64,000 bases of DNA, from the NCBI RefSeq assembly GCF_016862915.1, contig NZ_BONW01000034.1, forward strand, positions 1 through 64,000. The letters are read 5' to 3'. Shown piece after piece: positions 44,052-52,994 of this stretch; positions within the stretch are counted from its first letter, which is position 1; each line of letters opens with the position of its first letter. The position numbers were made by a program, and so were the translations under genes. Under the pieces are notes generated by a model. It saw only the letters and a program-made list of their open reading frames with translations. It did not search any database and was not told the origin of the DNA. This stretch comes from Plantactinospora endophytica. Lineage in GTDB: Bacteria > Actinomycetota > Actinomycetes > Mycobacteriales > Micromonosporaceae.

Positions 44052-45770
44052 TCAGACCCGGGTGACCCGGACCGCGTCGGCGATGACGTAGCCGGTGCCG
44101 CTGGTCCACCGGCTCACCCCCACCCGGTCGCCGTCCCCGGCGGCCAGCGGGAAGACGCCGAGCGGCACCCACTGGCCACCGGTGAGCCGTTGGTTCACCC
44201 GTACCGTCTGGTTGCCGCTGGTGGTGGCGACGACGAACGGGGTCGAGTCGTTGTAGCCGGAGTCGGCCGGGTACCAGACCGAGACCTGGTAGTTGGCGGT
44301 CTCCGGCACGTTCACCCGGTACCACGCGACGTCGCTGGACGGGACCGGGTCGGCGAACCGGTAGTCGGTGCCGTGCCGCTGGGCGGAGTAGGTCGAGGTC
44401 CCCCAGTTGGCGCTCGCGGTGAACCGGCCGGCCGTGCTGTTGTCGACGATGCTGCTCCAGGTCGGTGGCTGACCGCCGCCGCCGTCGGTCGAGACGTCGA
44501 GGTAGTTGCGGTCGATCTGGATCCGCACCCCGCCCCAGGTCTCCTGGACGTCACCGGCGTACTGGTGCAGCCGTTGGTGGTTCGCGTAGTACTCCGCCGG
44601 GCAGTACGGGCCGGCGTCGAGGTTCGCCGCGTCGTTCCACCAGGCGAACCAGAGCTGGTCCACCCGGGTGTACGCCGGGTCGTTGTACGCGCCGCACAGG
44701 TCCGCGACCCCGGACGAGCCGCTGGAGTACATCCCCGAGAGGTAGCCGAGCGCGTGCAGACGTTCCGTCCAGCCGGACAGGTACGACAGCACGGCCGCCT
44801 TGCAGGACGCGTTGGACGGGTAGTGCTCGATGTCGTTGTAGATCGTGCTGCCGGCGAGGATGCCGAGGGCCTGCGCGGCACTGACCGCGCTGGTCGCCCG
44901 GCTGGCACCCTGGGACCGCGCCGTGGCCGGGTCGGCGGACATCTTCGGTGTCCGGGTGCCGCAGGGGGCCTGGCGGTCGAGTTCGATGGGGATCAGGCGC
45001 CAACCGTTGTTGGTCTGGTTGGTCACCCAGGTCGCCGTCAGGTTGGGTTGGGAGCACGAGCGGCTGGCTCCGCTGATGTAGATCCCGACGGCCCGGTACG
45101 GCGAACTGGTCCGCCACGCGTTCATCGTGGCCTGGGACGGCGCGGTGCAGGTGTCGAAGCCACGGCCGACGAAGGTGCCGGGCTGCGGGCCGGCCGCCGC
45201 CAGCGGGGCGGACGCGGCACCGGGCCGGGTCAACGCCTCGGTGGCGGCGGGCGGCGACACCGCGTCCGGGCCGAGGGTCGCGGTGCCGAGTACCCGTCGG
45301 ACGAGAGCCTCGGTCAGTGGGGTGTGCACCGCCGTGACGAGTACGCCGGCGTCCCGCACCGCGACCTGGATCGCGTCGTCCCGGGAGACGGGTGCGGCCA
45401 CGGTCGCCGCGCCGGGGGCGGTGGTGGCGGCAGCGGCCGGCAGCCGGTCCGCCGACCGGGCGTCGATCGGTTCGATGTGCAGCCCGGCGGTGCGCCCGAC
45501 CAGCCGGGACGGGCAGGCGGACTGGTTGCCCGGACGTCCGAGGTAGACCGCGGGCCGGTCGAACCGCAGACACGCGTGCGGCTCGGCGGCGAGGTCGACG
45601 ACCGGCCAGTTCTGCGGAACGGCGACCCGGTAGCCCTGGTAGCTGACCGTGCGGCTGCCCTCCGGCGCGGCCGGCACTGCGGGGAGGCCGGCCCGGGCCG
45701 GTGCGACCGCCAGCGCCGAGCCGGCGAGCACGGTGGCGAGGCCGGTCAGGCCCGCCATGATCCTCTTCAT
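44052..45770 (-). CDS. Secreted DUF1906 (glycoside-hydrolase-like) protein with golvesin-like C-terminal domain
   Basis: 572 residues: a signal peptide (1-27), a variable region (28-195), a DUF1906/Rv2525c-like TIM-barrel domain (about 198-425, starting GRGFDTCTAPSQATMNAWR, with the acidic strand ends IYNDIEHY and LWFAWWNDA), and a C-terminal golvesin/Xly-type carbohydrate-binding beta domain (about 432-572, TYRVNVPETANYQVSVWYP-like). Rv2525c-type proteins act in the cell envelope, probably on peptidoglycan or other glycans, but catalytic activity is unproven. The ATG follows GGAGGCTC. Solitary gene. Confidence 0.85.
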   Translation of the reverse strand: MKRIMAGLTGLATVLAGSALAVAPARAGLPAVPAAPEGSRTVSYQGYRVAVPQNWPVVDLAAEPHACLRFDRPAVYLGRPGNQSACPSRLVGRTAGLHIEPIDARSADRLPAAAATTAPGAATVAAPVSRDDAIQVAVRDAGVLVTAVHTPLTEALVRRVLGTATLGPDAVSPPAATEALTRPGAASAPLAAAGPQPGTFVGRGFDTCTAPSQATMNAWRTSSPYRAVGIYISGASRSCSQPNLTATWVTNQTNNGWRLIPIELDRQAPCGTRTPKMSADPATARSQGASRATSAVSAAQALGILAGSTIYNDIEHYPSNASCKAAVLSYLSGWTERLHALGYLSGMYSSGSSGVADLCGAYNDPAYTRVDQLWFAWWNDAANLDAGPYCPAEYYANHQRLHQYAGDVQETWGGVRIQIDRNYLDVSTDGGGGQPPTWSSIVDNSTAGRFTASANWGTSTYSAQRHGTDYRFADPVPSSDVAWYRVNVPETANYQVSVWYPADSGYNDSTPFVVATTSGNQTVRVNQRLTGGQWVPLGVFPLAAGDGDRVGVSRWTSGTGYVIADAVRVTRV

Positions 45771-45969
45771 CCGAGCCTCCTGGAGGAATCCTTACATCTT
45801 GTGTCGAGGTTTGGAGAATTCCTACCAGAGATCGACGGCGACCGCTAGACGGCGGTACACCGGATACACGGGGATCTCCACACCGGCCGACCCGGCCGCC
45901 GCCGGCCCACCGACCACTGCCGGCGGCGGGCGTGACCACAAAGACCACAACGAACTCCATGACCGTAAC

Positions 45970-46023
45970 GGTGACGGCCGTCACCTCGACCGGAAGCATC
46001 TACGCAACCCAGCGTTAACGCTG
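45970..46023 (+). promoter_or_regulatory. Two palindromes upstream of tct operon
   Basis: Perfect palindromes GGTGACGGCCGTCACC (45970-45985) and CAGCGTTAACGCTG (46010-46023) lie 71 and 33 bp before the tctC ATG. They are candidate sites for the response regulator encoded at 49361 or for another repressor. Confidence 0.55.
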
Positions 46024-46055
46024 CGGCAACAGCTGCGCATGTCGAGGAGAGACCG

Positions 46056-47141
46056 ATGACAGACCTTCGGAACGCGCCGGGCCGGCTCGCCGCCTCCCGC
46101 CCGCCCGGCGTCCCCGGCCGGGGTACGGCCGGCCGGCGGCGGGTCGCGGCGCTCGCCTGCGTACCCCTGATCGCGGTCGCGGCGGCCGGTTGCGGCGACA
46201 CCGGTGGCGCGGGCGGCGACAGCGCCGCGGTGAAGTATCCCACCCGGACCATCCAGTTGATGGCGCCCGCCGCGCCCGGTGGCGGCTGGGACAGCACCGC
46301 CCGGGCGATGCAGAAGACGCTCACCGACGGCAAGTTGGTCACCGAGTCGGTCGAGGTCACCAACGTGACCGGTGCGGGCGGCACGCTCGGACTGTCCCAG
46401 TTGGTCACCAAGAACAAGGGCGACGCGCACCACCTGATGGTGACCGGCCTGGTGATGATCGGCGGGGTGGTGACCAACAAGTCTCCGGTCAACCTCGGGC
46501 AGACCACTCCGATCGCGACGCTCACCGCCGAGCAGGAGGTCGTCGTCGTACCGGCGAACTCCAAGTACCAGACGTTGCAGGAGCTGATGGCCGACGCCAA
46601 GGCCAACCCGGGGTCGATCAACTGGGGCGGCGGCTCGGCCGGCGGCACCGACCAGATCCTGGTCGGACTACTCGCCAAGGCGGCCGGCGCGGACCCGAAG
46701 GCGATGAAGTACGTCGCCTACTCCGGCGGCGGCGAGTCGAAGGCGGCGCTGCTCTCCGGCGACCTGACCGCGGCCGTCTCCGGCGCCAGCGAGTACGCCG
46801 ACCTGGTCGCGGGTGGCCAGGTCCGCGCCCTCGCCGTCTCCGGCGCCACCGGCATCGACGTCGGCGCCGGCAAGCCCGCCCCCACCATCAAGGAGTCCGG
46901 GTACGACGTCGAGCTGATGAACTGGCGCGGCGTCGTCGCCGCACCCGGCATCTCCGACGGTGAGCGGGCCGCCATCATCGAGCTGGTCGACAAGCTGCAC
47001 GCCTCGGAGCAGTGGAAGCAGACGCTGGCCGCGCAGAAGTGGGACGACTTCTACCGCAGCGGTGACGAGGCGAAGGCGTACTTCGACCAGGAGAGCAAGC
47101 GGATCACCGACGTACTGACCGAGATCGGGCTGGCCGGTTGA
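46056..47141 (+). CDS. tctC: Tripartite tricarboxylate transporter, substrate-binding lipoprotein TctC
   Basis: 361 residues. A signal sequence ends in AAGC (lipobox). A Bug-type solute-binding fold follows, with IQLMAPAAPGGGWDSTARAMQ near the start and the conserved GGSAGGTDQILVGLLA that contacts the carboxylate of the ligand. It captures a tricarboxylate or related anion outside the membrane and delivers it to TctAB. GAGGAG precedes the ATG. Its stop overlaps the tctB start (TGATG). Two palindromes upstream suggest regulation. Confidence 0.95.
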   Translation: MTDLRNAPGRLAASRPPGVPGRGTAGRRRVAALACVPLIAVAAAGCGDTGGAGGDSAAVKYPTRTIQLMAPAAPGGGWDSTARAMQKTLTDGKLVTESVEVTNVTGAGGTLGLSQLVTKNKGDAHHLMVTGLVMIGGVVTNKSPVNLGQTTPIATLTAEQEVVVVPANSKYQTLQELMADAKANPGSINWGGGSAGGTDQILVGLLAKAAGADPKAMKYVAYSGGGESKAALLSGDLTAAVSGASEYADLVAGGQVRALAVSGATGIDVGAGKPAPTIKESGYDVELMNWRGVVAAPGISDGERAAIIELVDKLHASEQWKQTLAAQKWDDFYRSGDEAKAYFDQESKRITDVLTEIGLAG

Positions 47142-47800
47142 TGTCCTCGGAACCCGAGACCCGGGCAGGGGTGGCCGAGCCGGTCGCCCCTGCCCCGGCG
47201 CCCTGGGGAGCCCGCGTCCTCGGCGCCGTACTGCTGGCGGTGGGGCTCTTCCTGCTCTGGACGGCGTACCGGGCCGCCGGTGGTGACTACTCGGCCTCCG
47301 GGCCGTGGCTGGCCCCGCTGGTGGTGACGACCGGCTGGGTGGTGCTGGCGACCTGGTACCTGGTCGGCCAATTCCGCACGCCGCACCGGGTCGAGCCGGC
47401 AATCCTGGCCGAATCACACACTCCCCCCGGGCCGGAAGCCGCCGCCCGGCAGAACGACGAGCCGGACACGGCTGCCGCCCGGAAAGACGGGTCGAACGCC
47501 ACCGAGACCCGGAACGACGGGTCGGACGCCGTCGACGGTCGGGACGACGAGCCGGCGGCGGAGGTACGCGCGCTGCCGCCGGCCCTGGTCAGTGCCGCGC
47601 TGCTCGGTTACGTACTGCTGCTCGCCCCGGTCGGGTTCGTGCTCGCCTCGGCGCTGTTCTTCGTGGCCTGCGCCCGGATCCTCGGCAGCCGCGCCTGGCT
47701 GCGGGACATCGCCGTGGCGGTGCCGCTCGCGCTCGGCGTCTACTACGGCTTCACCCGAGGGCTCGACATCACGCTGCCGGCCGGGGTGCTGCCGCTGTGA
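47141..47800 (+). CDS. tctB: Tripartite tricarboxylate transporter small membrane subunit TctB
   Basis: 219 residues with four transmembrane segments (about 20-38, 52-70, 150-178 and 185-212). An unusually long hydrophilic middle (about 80-145) contains repeated NDE/DGS-type units ([26 protein letters not shown]), which is not part of a normal TctB. The subunit stabilises the transporter but is poorly conserved. Starts within the tctC stop (TGATG); its own stop overlaps the tctA start (GTGA). Confidence 0.85.
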   Translation: MSSEPETRAGVAEPVAPAPAPWGARVLGAVLLAVGLFLLWTAYRAAGGDYSASGPWLAPLVVTTGWVVLATWYLVGQFRTPHRVEPAILAESHTPPGPEAAARQNDEPDTAAARKDGSNATETRNDGSDAVDGRDDEPAAEVRALPPALVSAALLGYVLLLAPVGFVLASALFFVACARILGSRAWLRDIAVAVPLALGVYYGFTRGLDITLPAGVLPL

Positions 47801-49344
47801 ACGTCTTCGGCGACCTGCTCAGCGGCTTCGGCACCGTGCTGGAGCCGCAGTACCTGCTCTACGCCGCGATCGGCGTCACCCTCGGCACCTTCGTCGGTGT
47901 GTTGCCCGGGATCGGGCCGGCGCTGACCATCGCGCTGCTGCTGCCGGTCACCTTCAACCTGGACGACCCGATCGGCACGTTCATCATGTTCGCCGGCATC
48001 TACTACGGCGCCATGTACGGCGGCTCGACCACCTCGATCCTGCTCAACACCCCGGGCGAGTCGGCGTCGGTGGCGACGGCGATCGAGGGGTACCAGATGG
48101 CCCGGCGCGGTCGGGCCCGGGCCGCGCTGGCCACGGCGGCGATCGGCTCGTTCGTCGCCGGCACCATCTCGACGCTGCTGCTCACCCTCTTCGCCAAGCC
48201 GGTGGCCTCGCTCGCGGTCGAGTTCCGCGCGGCGGACTACTTCGCGCTGGCCCTGCTGGCGATGGTCGCGGTCACCGCGCTGGTCGGCCGGTCCCTGGTC
48301 CGTGGCCTGATCTCGCTCAGTCTCGGACTCTTCCTCGGACTGGTCGGGCTGGACGAGCTGACCGGGCAGGCCCGGTTCAGCTTCGGCACCCTCGAACTGC
48401 TCGACGGCATCGACGTGGTGGTGATCATCGTCGGGCTCTTCGCCATCGGCGAGACGCTCTACGTGGCCAGCCGGCTGGGACAGTTGCCCGACCGGGTCAC
48501 CCCGCTCGAACCGGCCCGGGGCGGCTTCGGCTGGCTGAGCCGGCAGGACTGGGCCCGGTCGTGGCGGCCGTGGCTGCGCGGCACCGCCGTCGGCTTCCCG
48601 TTCGGCGCGCTGCCGTCCGGCGGCGCCGACATCCCGACCTTCCTCTCCTACACCTACGAACGGCACCGGGCGAAGAACAAGGCCGAGTTCGGCAAGGGGG
48701 CGATCGAGGGGGTTGCCGGGCCGGAGGCGGCGAACAACGCGGCCTTCTCCGGGGTACTCGTGCCGCTGCTCACCCTCGGCATCCCCACCTCGGCGACGGC
48801 GGCGGTGATGCTGGCGGCGTTCCAGATCTTCAACGTGCAGCCGGGGCCGCAGCTCTTCGACAAGTCCCCGGAACTGGTCTGGGCGCTGATCGCCTCGCTC
48901 TACGTCGGCAACGTACTGCTGCTCCTGCTGAACCTGCCGCTGATCCGGCTCTGGGTGAAGGTGCTCCAGATCCCCCGGCCGATCCTCTACGCCGGCATCC
49001 TGGTCTTCGCCACCCTCGGCGTGTACGCGGCCACCAACAGCGTCACCCAGGTGCTGATCGCGTACGGGATCGGGGTGCTCGGGTTCTTCATGCGGCACTT
49101 CGAGTTCCCGATCGCGCCGGTGATCCTCGGCGCCATCCTCGGCCCGATGATGGAGTTGCAGTTCCGGCGCACCCTGGTGCTCTCCAACGGGGACCTGAGC
49201 GTCTTCGTCACCCGGCCGCTCACCGCCGTACTGCTCGGGCTGGTCGTGGTGGCGGTGCTGGTGCCGTTCCTGCCCCGGATCGTCGCCCGGCTGCGCGGCC
49301 GACCCGCCACCGCCGAACGGCTCGCCTTCGGCGAGGACGACTAG
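47797..49344 (+). CDS. tctA: Tripartite tricarboxylate transporter large membrane subunit TctA
   Basis: 515 residues with about 12 transmembrane segments. Hallmarks of TctA are present: [47 protein letters not shown] (about 69-94) and the second-half repeat [35 protein letters not shown]. It carries out cation-coupled uptake of the carboxylate delivered by TctC. GTG 47797 overlaps the tctB stop. Terminated by the hairpin at 49352. Confidence 0.95.
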   Translation: MNVFGDLLSGFGTVLEPQYLLYAAIGVTLGTFVGVLPGIGPALTIALLLPVTFNLDDPIGTFIMFAGIYYGAMYGGSTTSILLNTPGESASVATAIEGYQMARRGRARAALATAAIGSFVAGTISTLLLTLFAKPVASLAVEFRAADYFALALLAMVAVTALVGRSLVRGLISLSLGLFLGLVGLDELTGQARFSFGTLELLDGIDVVVIIVGLFAIGETLYVASRLGQLPDRVTPLEPARGGFGWLSRQDWARSWRPWLRGTAVGFPFGALPSGGADIPTFLSYTYERHRAKNKAEFGKGAIEGVAGPEAANNAAFSGVLVPLLTLGIPTSATAAVMLAAFQIFNVQPGPQLFDKSPELVWALIASLYVGNVLLLLLNLPLIRLWVKVLQIPRPILYAGILVFATLGVYAATNSVTQVLIAYGIGVLGFFMRHFEFPIAPVILGAILGPMMELQFRRTLVLSNGDLSVFVTRPLTAVLLGLVVVAVLVPFLPRIVARLRGRPATAERLAFGEDD

Positions 49345-49351
49345 CGGAACG

Positions 49352-49369
49352 GGAGCCCCGTCAGGCTCC
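49352..49369. terminator. Bidirectional terminator hairpin
   Basis: GGAGCC-CCGTCA-GGCTCC: a 6-bp stem between convergent tctA and the response regulator gene. The regulator's stop codon lies in the loop. Confidence 0.55.
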
Positions 49370-50035
49370 GCCGGTCCACCGGTAGCGTCGTTCCGGTCGG
49401 CCGGCGGAGCCGTACCGCAGGCTCACCCCGGCCTTTCCGGCGCCGACGAAGTGTTCCAGATAGCGGCGGGTGCTGACTCGGGACAGCCCGACCCGGTCGG
49501 CGCACTCGGTGGCGGAGAGGTCGCCGTCGGCCGACCGCAGTGCCGTGGCGACCAGTTCGGCGGTCGGCTGGGTGAGTCCCTTCGGCAACTCGATCGGGGC
49601 CGGGCGGAGCGCGACGAAGAGCCGGTCGACGTCGTCCTGGGCCACCTCACCCGAACCGGCCAGCCGCTGCTGCGCGGCGGCGTACCGCTCCAGCCGGTCG
49701 CGCAGGGCGTCCGAGGTGAACGGCTTGATCAGGTAGTGCACCACCCCGCCGCGCAGCGCGGTCCGGATCGTGTCCACGTCCCGGGCCGCCGTCACCGCGA
49801 GGACGTCCACCACCACCTCGCCCTCGCGGAGCCGGCGCAGCACCTCCAGCCCGGAGAGGTCCGGCAGGTAGATGTCGAGCAGTACCAGGTCGGGACGGAG
49901 CCGGTGCACCGCGTCCAGCGCCTCCGCGCCGGTGTGCGCCACCCCGACGACGGTGAACCCGGGCGTTCGCTCCACGAAGCCCCGCTGTACTCGAGCGACC
50001 ATGAAGTCGTCGTCGACCACCAGTACCCGGATCAT
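49361..50035 (-). CDS. CitB/DpiA-type response regulator
   Basis: 224 residues: a receiver domain (1-118) with D8-D9-D10, phospho-acceptor D54 in [13 protein letters not shown] and K104 in YLIKPF, then a DNA-binding helix-turn-helix (about 160-200, [24 protein letters not shown]) of the type paired with CitA kinases. It probably activates the adjacent tct genes when the cognate carboxylate is sensed. The ATG overlaps the kinase stop by 4 bp. Confidence 0.9.
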   Translation of the reverse strand: MIRVLVVDDDFMVARVQRGFVERTPGFTVVGVAHTGAEALDAVHRLRPDLVLLDIYLPDLSGLEVLRRLREGEVVVDVLAVTAARDVDTIRTALRGGVVHYLIKPFTSDALRDRLERYAAAQQRLAGSGEVAQDDVDRLFVALRPAPIELPKGLTQPTAELVATALRSADGDLSATECADRVGLSRVSTRRYLEHFVGAGKAGVSLRYGSAGRPERRYRWTGGA

Positions 50036-51621
50036 GCCGGCGCCCTCCCCCGCACCCCGACGGCGGCCCCGGCGGTGGCCGGCAGCGGCAGCCGGGCCCG
50101 GAACGCCGCGCCCGCCACCTCGACGCTGCCGCCCCGGCGCTGGCAGATGAGCCGGACCAGCGCCAACCCGAGCCCGTGGTGGCCCCGGGCCGGATCCTTC
50201 GTGCTGTAGCCCTGCCGGAACACCTCCTCGACGAGTTCCGGCGGCACCCCCGGGCCGGAGTCGCCGACCCGCACCACCACCTCGGCGTCGACCAGGGCGA
50301 CCGCGACCTCCACCCGGCCGCCGGAACCCACCGCGTCCAGCGCGTTGTCCACCAGGTTGCCGACCACGGTGACCAGGTCGCCGCCGAGTTCGTCGTCCAC
50401 CGCCGGCAGGTCCGACTCCGGGGCGACCGCAAGCCGCACCCCCTGCTCGGCGGCGAGGCTGGCCTTGGCGATCAGCAGCGCGGCCAGCGCCGGGTCGCGG
50501 ACCAGTTCGGTGACGTCCCGGTTCAGTTTCTCGTGCACCTGACTGGCCCGGGTCACGTAGCGGATCACCTCGTCGTGCTCGCCCAGCTCGATCAGCCCGG
50601 CGATGGTGTGCAGCCGGTTCGAGAACTCGTGCGCCTGCGCCCGCAGGGCGTCGGTGGTGTGCCGGCTGACGTCCAGCTCCCGGCGGAGCGCGGTCAGTTC
50701 GGTCCGGTCCCGCAGGGTGGTCACCGAACCGACCCGGCGGCCCCGGACCAGCACCGGCCGGCGGTTGAGCACGAGTACCCGGTCGTCGCTGAGCACGATC
50801 TGGTCGACCCCGGTGACCTTCCCGGTGAGTACGTCCCGCAGCCGGGGCTCCATCGGCTCGGCGTGCAGCGACCGGCCCACCGGCAGGGCCGCCAGGCCGA
50901 GCAGCCGGACCGCCTCGTCGTTGACCAGGGTCACCCGGTCCGCCGTGTCGGTGCCCAGCACTCCTTCCTTGATGCCGTGCAGCATCGCCTCCCGGTGCTC
51001 GACCAGGCCGGTGATCTCGCGCGGCTCCAGGCCCAGCGTCTGCCGTTTCACCCGCCGGGCCAGCAGCAGCGACCCGGCCAGCCCGAGCACCCCGCCGAGC
51101 AGCAGGTAGGTGAGCAGGTTGGTGAGCCCGGCGGCAAGCTGTTCGGGCAGCGTCGGATAGGTCTGGCCGACCACGATCAGGCCGAGGAACCGGCCGTCCC
51201 GCTCGTCGAGCACCGGCACGTGCGCGACCAGCACCTTGGAGCCGTCGTCCACCACACCGACCCAGGACCGGCCGGCGAGACCGTCGCTGCTGCCGAGCAC
51301 CATCGGCGAGCCGGCGTCCGGGCCGGTGACCAGCTTGCCGGTGGCGTCGGCGATCAGGACGTACGTCGCACCGGAGACCGCACGGGCACTCTCCGCCACC
51401 GCCGCCAGCGCCTCCTGGCCGTGCGGGTCGCCGATGCCCATCCGTACGGTCCGGTTGATCGCCGCGTTCTCCCCGACCGAGCGCAGCCGGGAGCCCTCGT
51501 CCCGGCGGAACGCCGCGTCGGACTCGGCGATCGAGACGGCCGCCACCGTGCAGACGACCAGCAGCACGATGCCGAGTTGCAGCAGCAGGAACTGACCGGC
51601 CAGGGACATCCGCTGCCGCAT
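50032..51621 (-). CDS. CitA/DcuS-type sensor histidine kinase
   Basis: 529 residues: TM1 (about 10-30), an extracytoplasmic PAS/Cache-like sensor (about 33-160), TM2 (about 167-188), a cytoplasmic PAS (about 205-310), a SPOB-type dimerisation helix with H331 in [14 protein letters not shown], and an HATPase domain ([38 protein letters not shown]). CitA kinases bind citrate or C4-dicarboxylates directly. Together with the divergent TctC-like lipoprotein it may sense ligand-loaded binding protein. ATG 51621 follows GAGGAGGA. Confidence 0.9.
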   Translation of the reverse strand: MRQRMSLAGQFLLLQLGIVLLVVCTVAAVSIAESDAAFRRDEGSRLRSVGENAAINRTVRMGIGDPHGQEALAAVAESARAVSGATYVLIADATGKLVTGPDAGSPMVLGSSDGLAGRSWVGVVDDGSKVLVAHVPVLDERDGRFLGLIVVGQTYPTLPEQLAAGLTNLLTYLLLGGVLGLAGSLLLARRVKRQTLGLEPREITGLVEHREAMLHGIKEGVLGTDTADRVTLVNDEAVRLLGLAALPVGRSLHAEPMEPRLRDVLTGKVTGVDQIVLSDDRVLVLNRRPVLVRGRRVGSVTTLRDRTELTALRRELDVSRHTTDALRAQAHEFSNRLHTIAGLIELGEHDEVIRYVTRASQVHEKLNRDVTELVRDPALAALLIAKASLAAEQGVRLAVAPESDLPAVDDELGGDLVTVVGNLVDNALDAVGSGGRVEVAVALVDAEVVVRVGDSGPGVPPELVEEVFRQGYSTKDPARGHHGLGLALVRLICQRRGGSVEVAGAAFRARLPLPATAGAAVGVRGRAPA

Positions 51622-51655
51622 CGTTCCTCCTCGTCCGGTTCGTCCATCCGCCGCC

Positions 51656-51721
51656 CCCGGTTGCCGACGTCGCCCGGAGTCCCCGGCACGACGCACGGTA
51701 CGTGCCGGCACGGCAACCGGG
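51656..51721. promoter_or_regulatory. Nested inverted repeats between kinase and second TctC gene
   Basis: The outer repeat is CCCGGTTGCCG / CGGCAACCGGG (51656-51666 and 51711-51721) and the inner one is CCGGCACG / CGTGCCGG (51683-51690 and 51701-51708), all perfect. This can form a cruciform or two-step hairpin in the divergent promoter region. A plausible binding site for the CitB-type regulator. Confidence 0.6.
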
Positions 51722-51812
51722 AAGCTCTCACCTGACCAGCCCCGACGTCAACCGGCAAATTCCCCTGGCCACGGGTGGTGACAACCGGGCGTCGGCCGGT
51801 CAGGATCGGCGG

Positions 51813-52835
51813 ATGGCCCGCGCGACCCGTCCGAGGAGCAGATGGCTGGCCGGCGCGCTCGCCGCCGGCCTCGCCGTGCTGCTGGCCGCCGGGTCGGGCT
51901 GCGCCGACCGGCTCACGGACCGTGCGACCGGACTGCGGCTGCTGGTGCCCAACGCACCGGGCAGCGGCTACGACGTGACGGCCCGGACCGCCGCCAAGGC
52001 CATGGCGGACGCGGGCGTCGCCCGAGGGGTGGAGGTCTTCAACCTGCCCGGCGGCGGGGGCGTGGTCGGGCTCCGGCGACTCGGCTACGAGCGCGGCAAC
52101 CCGCACCTGATGATGCTGATGGGGCTCGGCGTGGTGGGCAGCCAGTTCGCCTCCGAGGCCCGGTTCACCCTCCAGGACACCACGCCGATCGCCCGGCTGA
52201 TCGAGGAGCCGGCGATCGTGGTGGTGACCCGCGACTCGCCGTACCGGGACATCGGCGGGTTGATCGCGGCCTGGCGGGCCGATCCGGCGAGCGTGCCGGT
52301 GGGCGGCGGCTCCTCCGCCGGTGGGCCGGACCACCTCGCCCCGATGCTGCTCGCGGACGCGGTCGGCATCCCGCCCCGGCAGGTGAGCTACCGGCAGTTC
52401 GACGGCGGCGGGGACCTGCTCGCGGCGATCCTCGACCACCAGGTCGACTTCGGTGTCTCCGGCCGCAGCGAGTACGCCGACCAGATCGCCTCCGGTCAGC
52501 TCCGGGTGCTCGCTGTGACCAGCGAGTTCCGCATCCCCGGCACCGCCGCGCCGACCCTGCGGGAGCGCGGTGTCGACGTGGTGTTCACCAACTGGCGGGG
52601 CATCGTGGCGCCGCCCGGACTGGCCGACCGGGACGTCGTCGCCATGCGTGACCTGGTCGCCCGGTTGCACGGCTCGGCGGAATGGCAGGCGGTCCTGGCC
52701 AAGTACGGCTGGACCGACGCGTACCTGGACGGCGCGGCGTTCGGTGACTTCCTCCGGGCCGAGAACGCCCGCCTCGCCCACGCCCTCGACGGGCTCGGCC
52801 TGCACCCGACCGGCCCGTCCGCTGCCGGCGGCTGA
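51813..52835 (+). CDS. TctC-like solute-binding lipoprotein, orphan
   Basis: 340 residues: a signal sequence with lipobox GSGC (cysteine about residue 30), then a Bug/TctC fold (LRLLVPNAPGSGYDVTARTAAKAM, VGGGSSAGGPDHLAPMLLADAV). It differs clearly from the first TctC and has no TctAB of its own. It is divergent from the CitA-type kinase, as in Bordetella where the BctC binding protein works with the BctDE two-component system. It may therefore be a sensing subunit as well as, or rather than, a transport subunit. ATG 51813 has AGGAT upstream. Confidence 0.85.
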   Translation: MARATRPRSRWLAGALAAGLAVLLAAGSGCADRLTDRATGLRLLVPNAPGSGYDVTARTAAKAMADAGVARGVEVFNLPGGGGVVGLRRLGYERGNPHLMMLMGLGVVGSQFASEARFTLQDTTPIARLIEEPAIVVVTRDSPYRDIGGLIAAWRADPASVPVGGGSSAGGPDHLAPMLLADAVGIPPRQVSYRQFDGGGDLLAAILDHQVDFGVSGRSEYADQIASGQLRVLAVTSEFRIPGTAAPTLRERGVDVVFTNWRGIVAPPGLADRDVVAMRDLVARLHGSAEWQAVLAKYGWTDAYLDGAAFGDFLRAENARLAHALDGLGLHPTGPSAAGG

Positions 52836-52973
52836 CCTCGGCGCCCCGGGTCTTCGGAGTCAACGGCGCGCGAACGACGGCCGGTCCATCCGGCGTCGGT
52901 GGTTGCCCCGGCGACCGGCGCACCGGCACGCGGACGACGGCACTCTTGCCCGTCCGGCGGCTGACCTCGGCGC
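52825..52973. repeat. 20-bp direct repeats flanking 109 bp
   Basis: CCGGCGGCTGACCTCGGCGC occurs at 52825-52844, covering the stop codon of the second tctC, and exactly again at 52954-52973, just before the 3' end of the STAND gene. The intervening 109 bp has no gene. It could be a local duplication or the scar of an insertion at the edge of the defence-like module. Confidence 0.65.
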
Positions 52974-52994
52974 GCGGGGCACCGGCGGGAGCGC

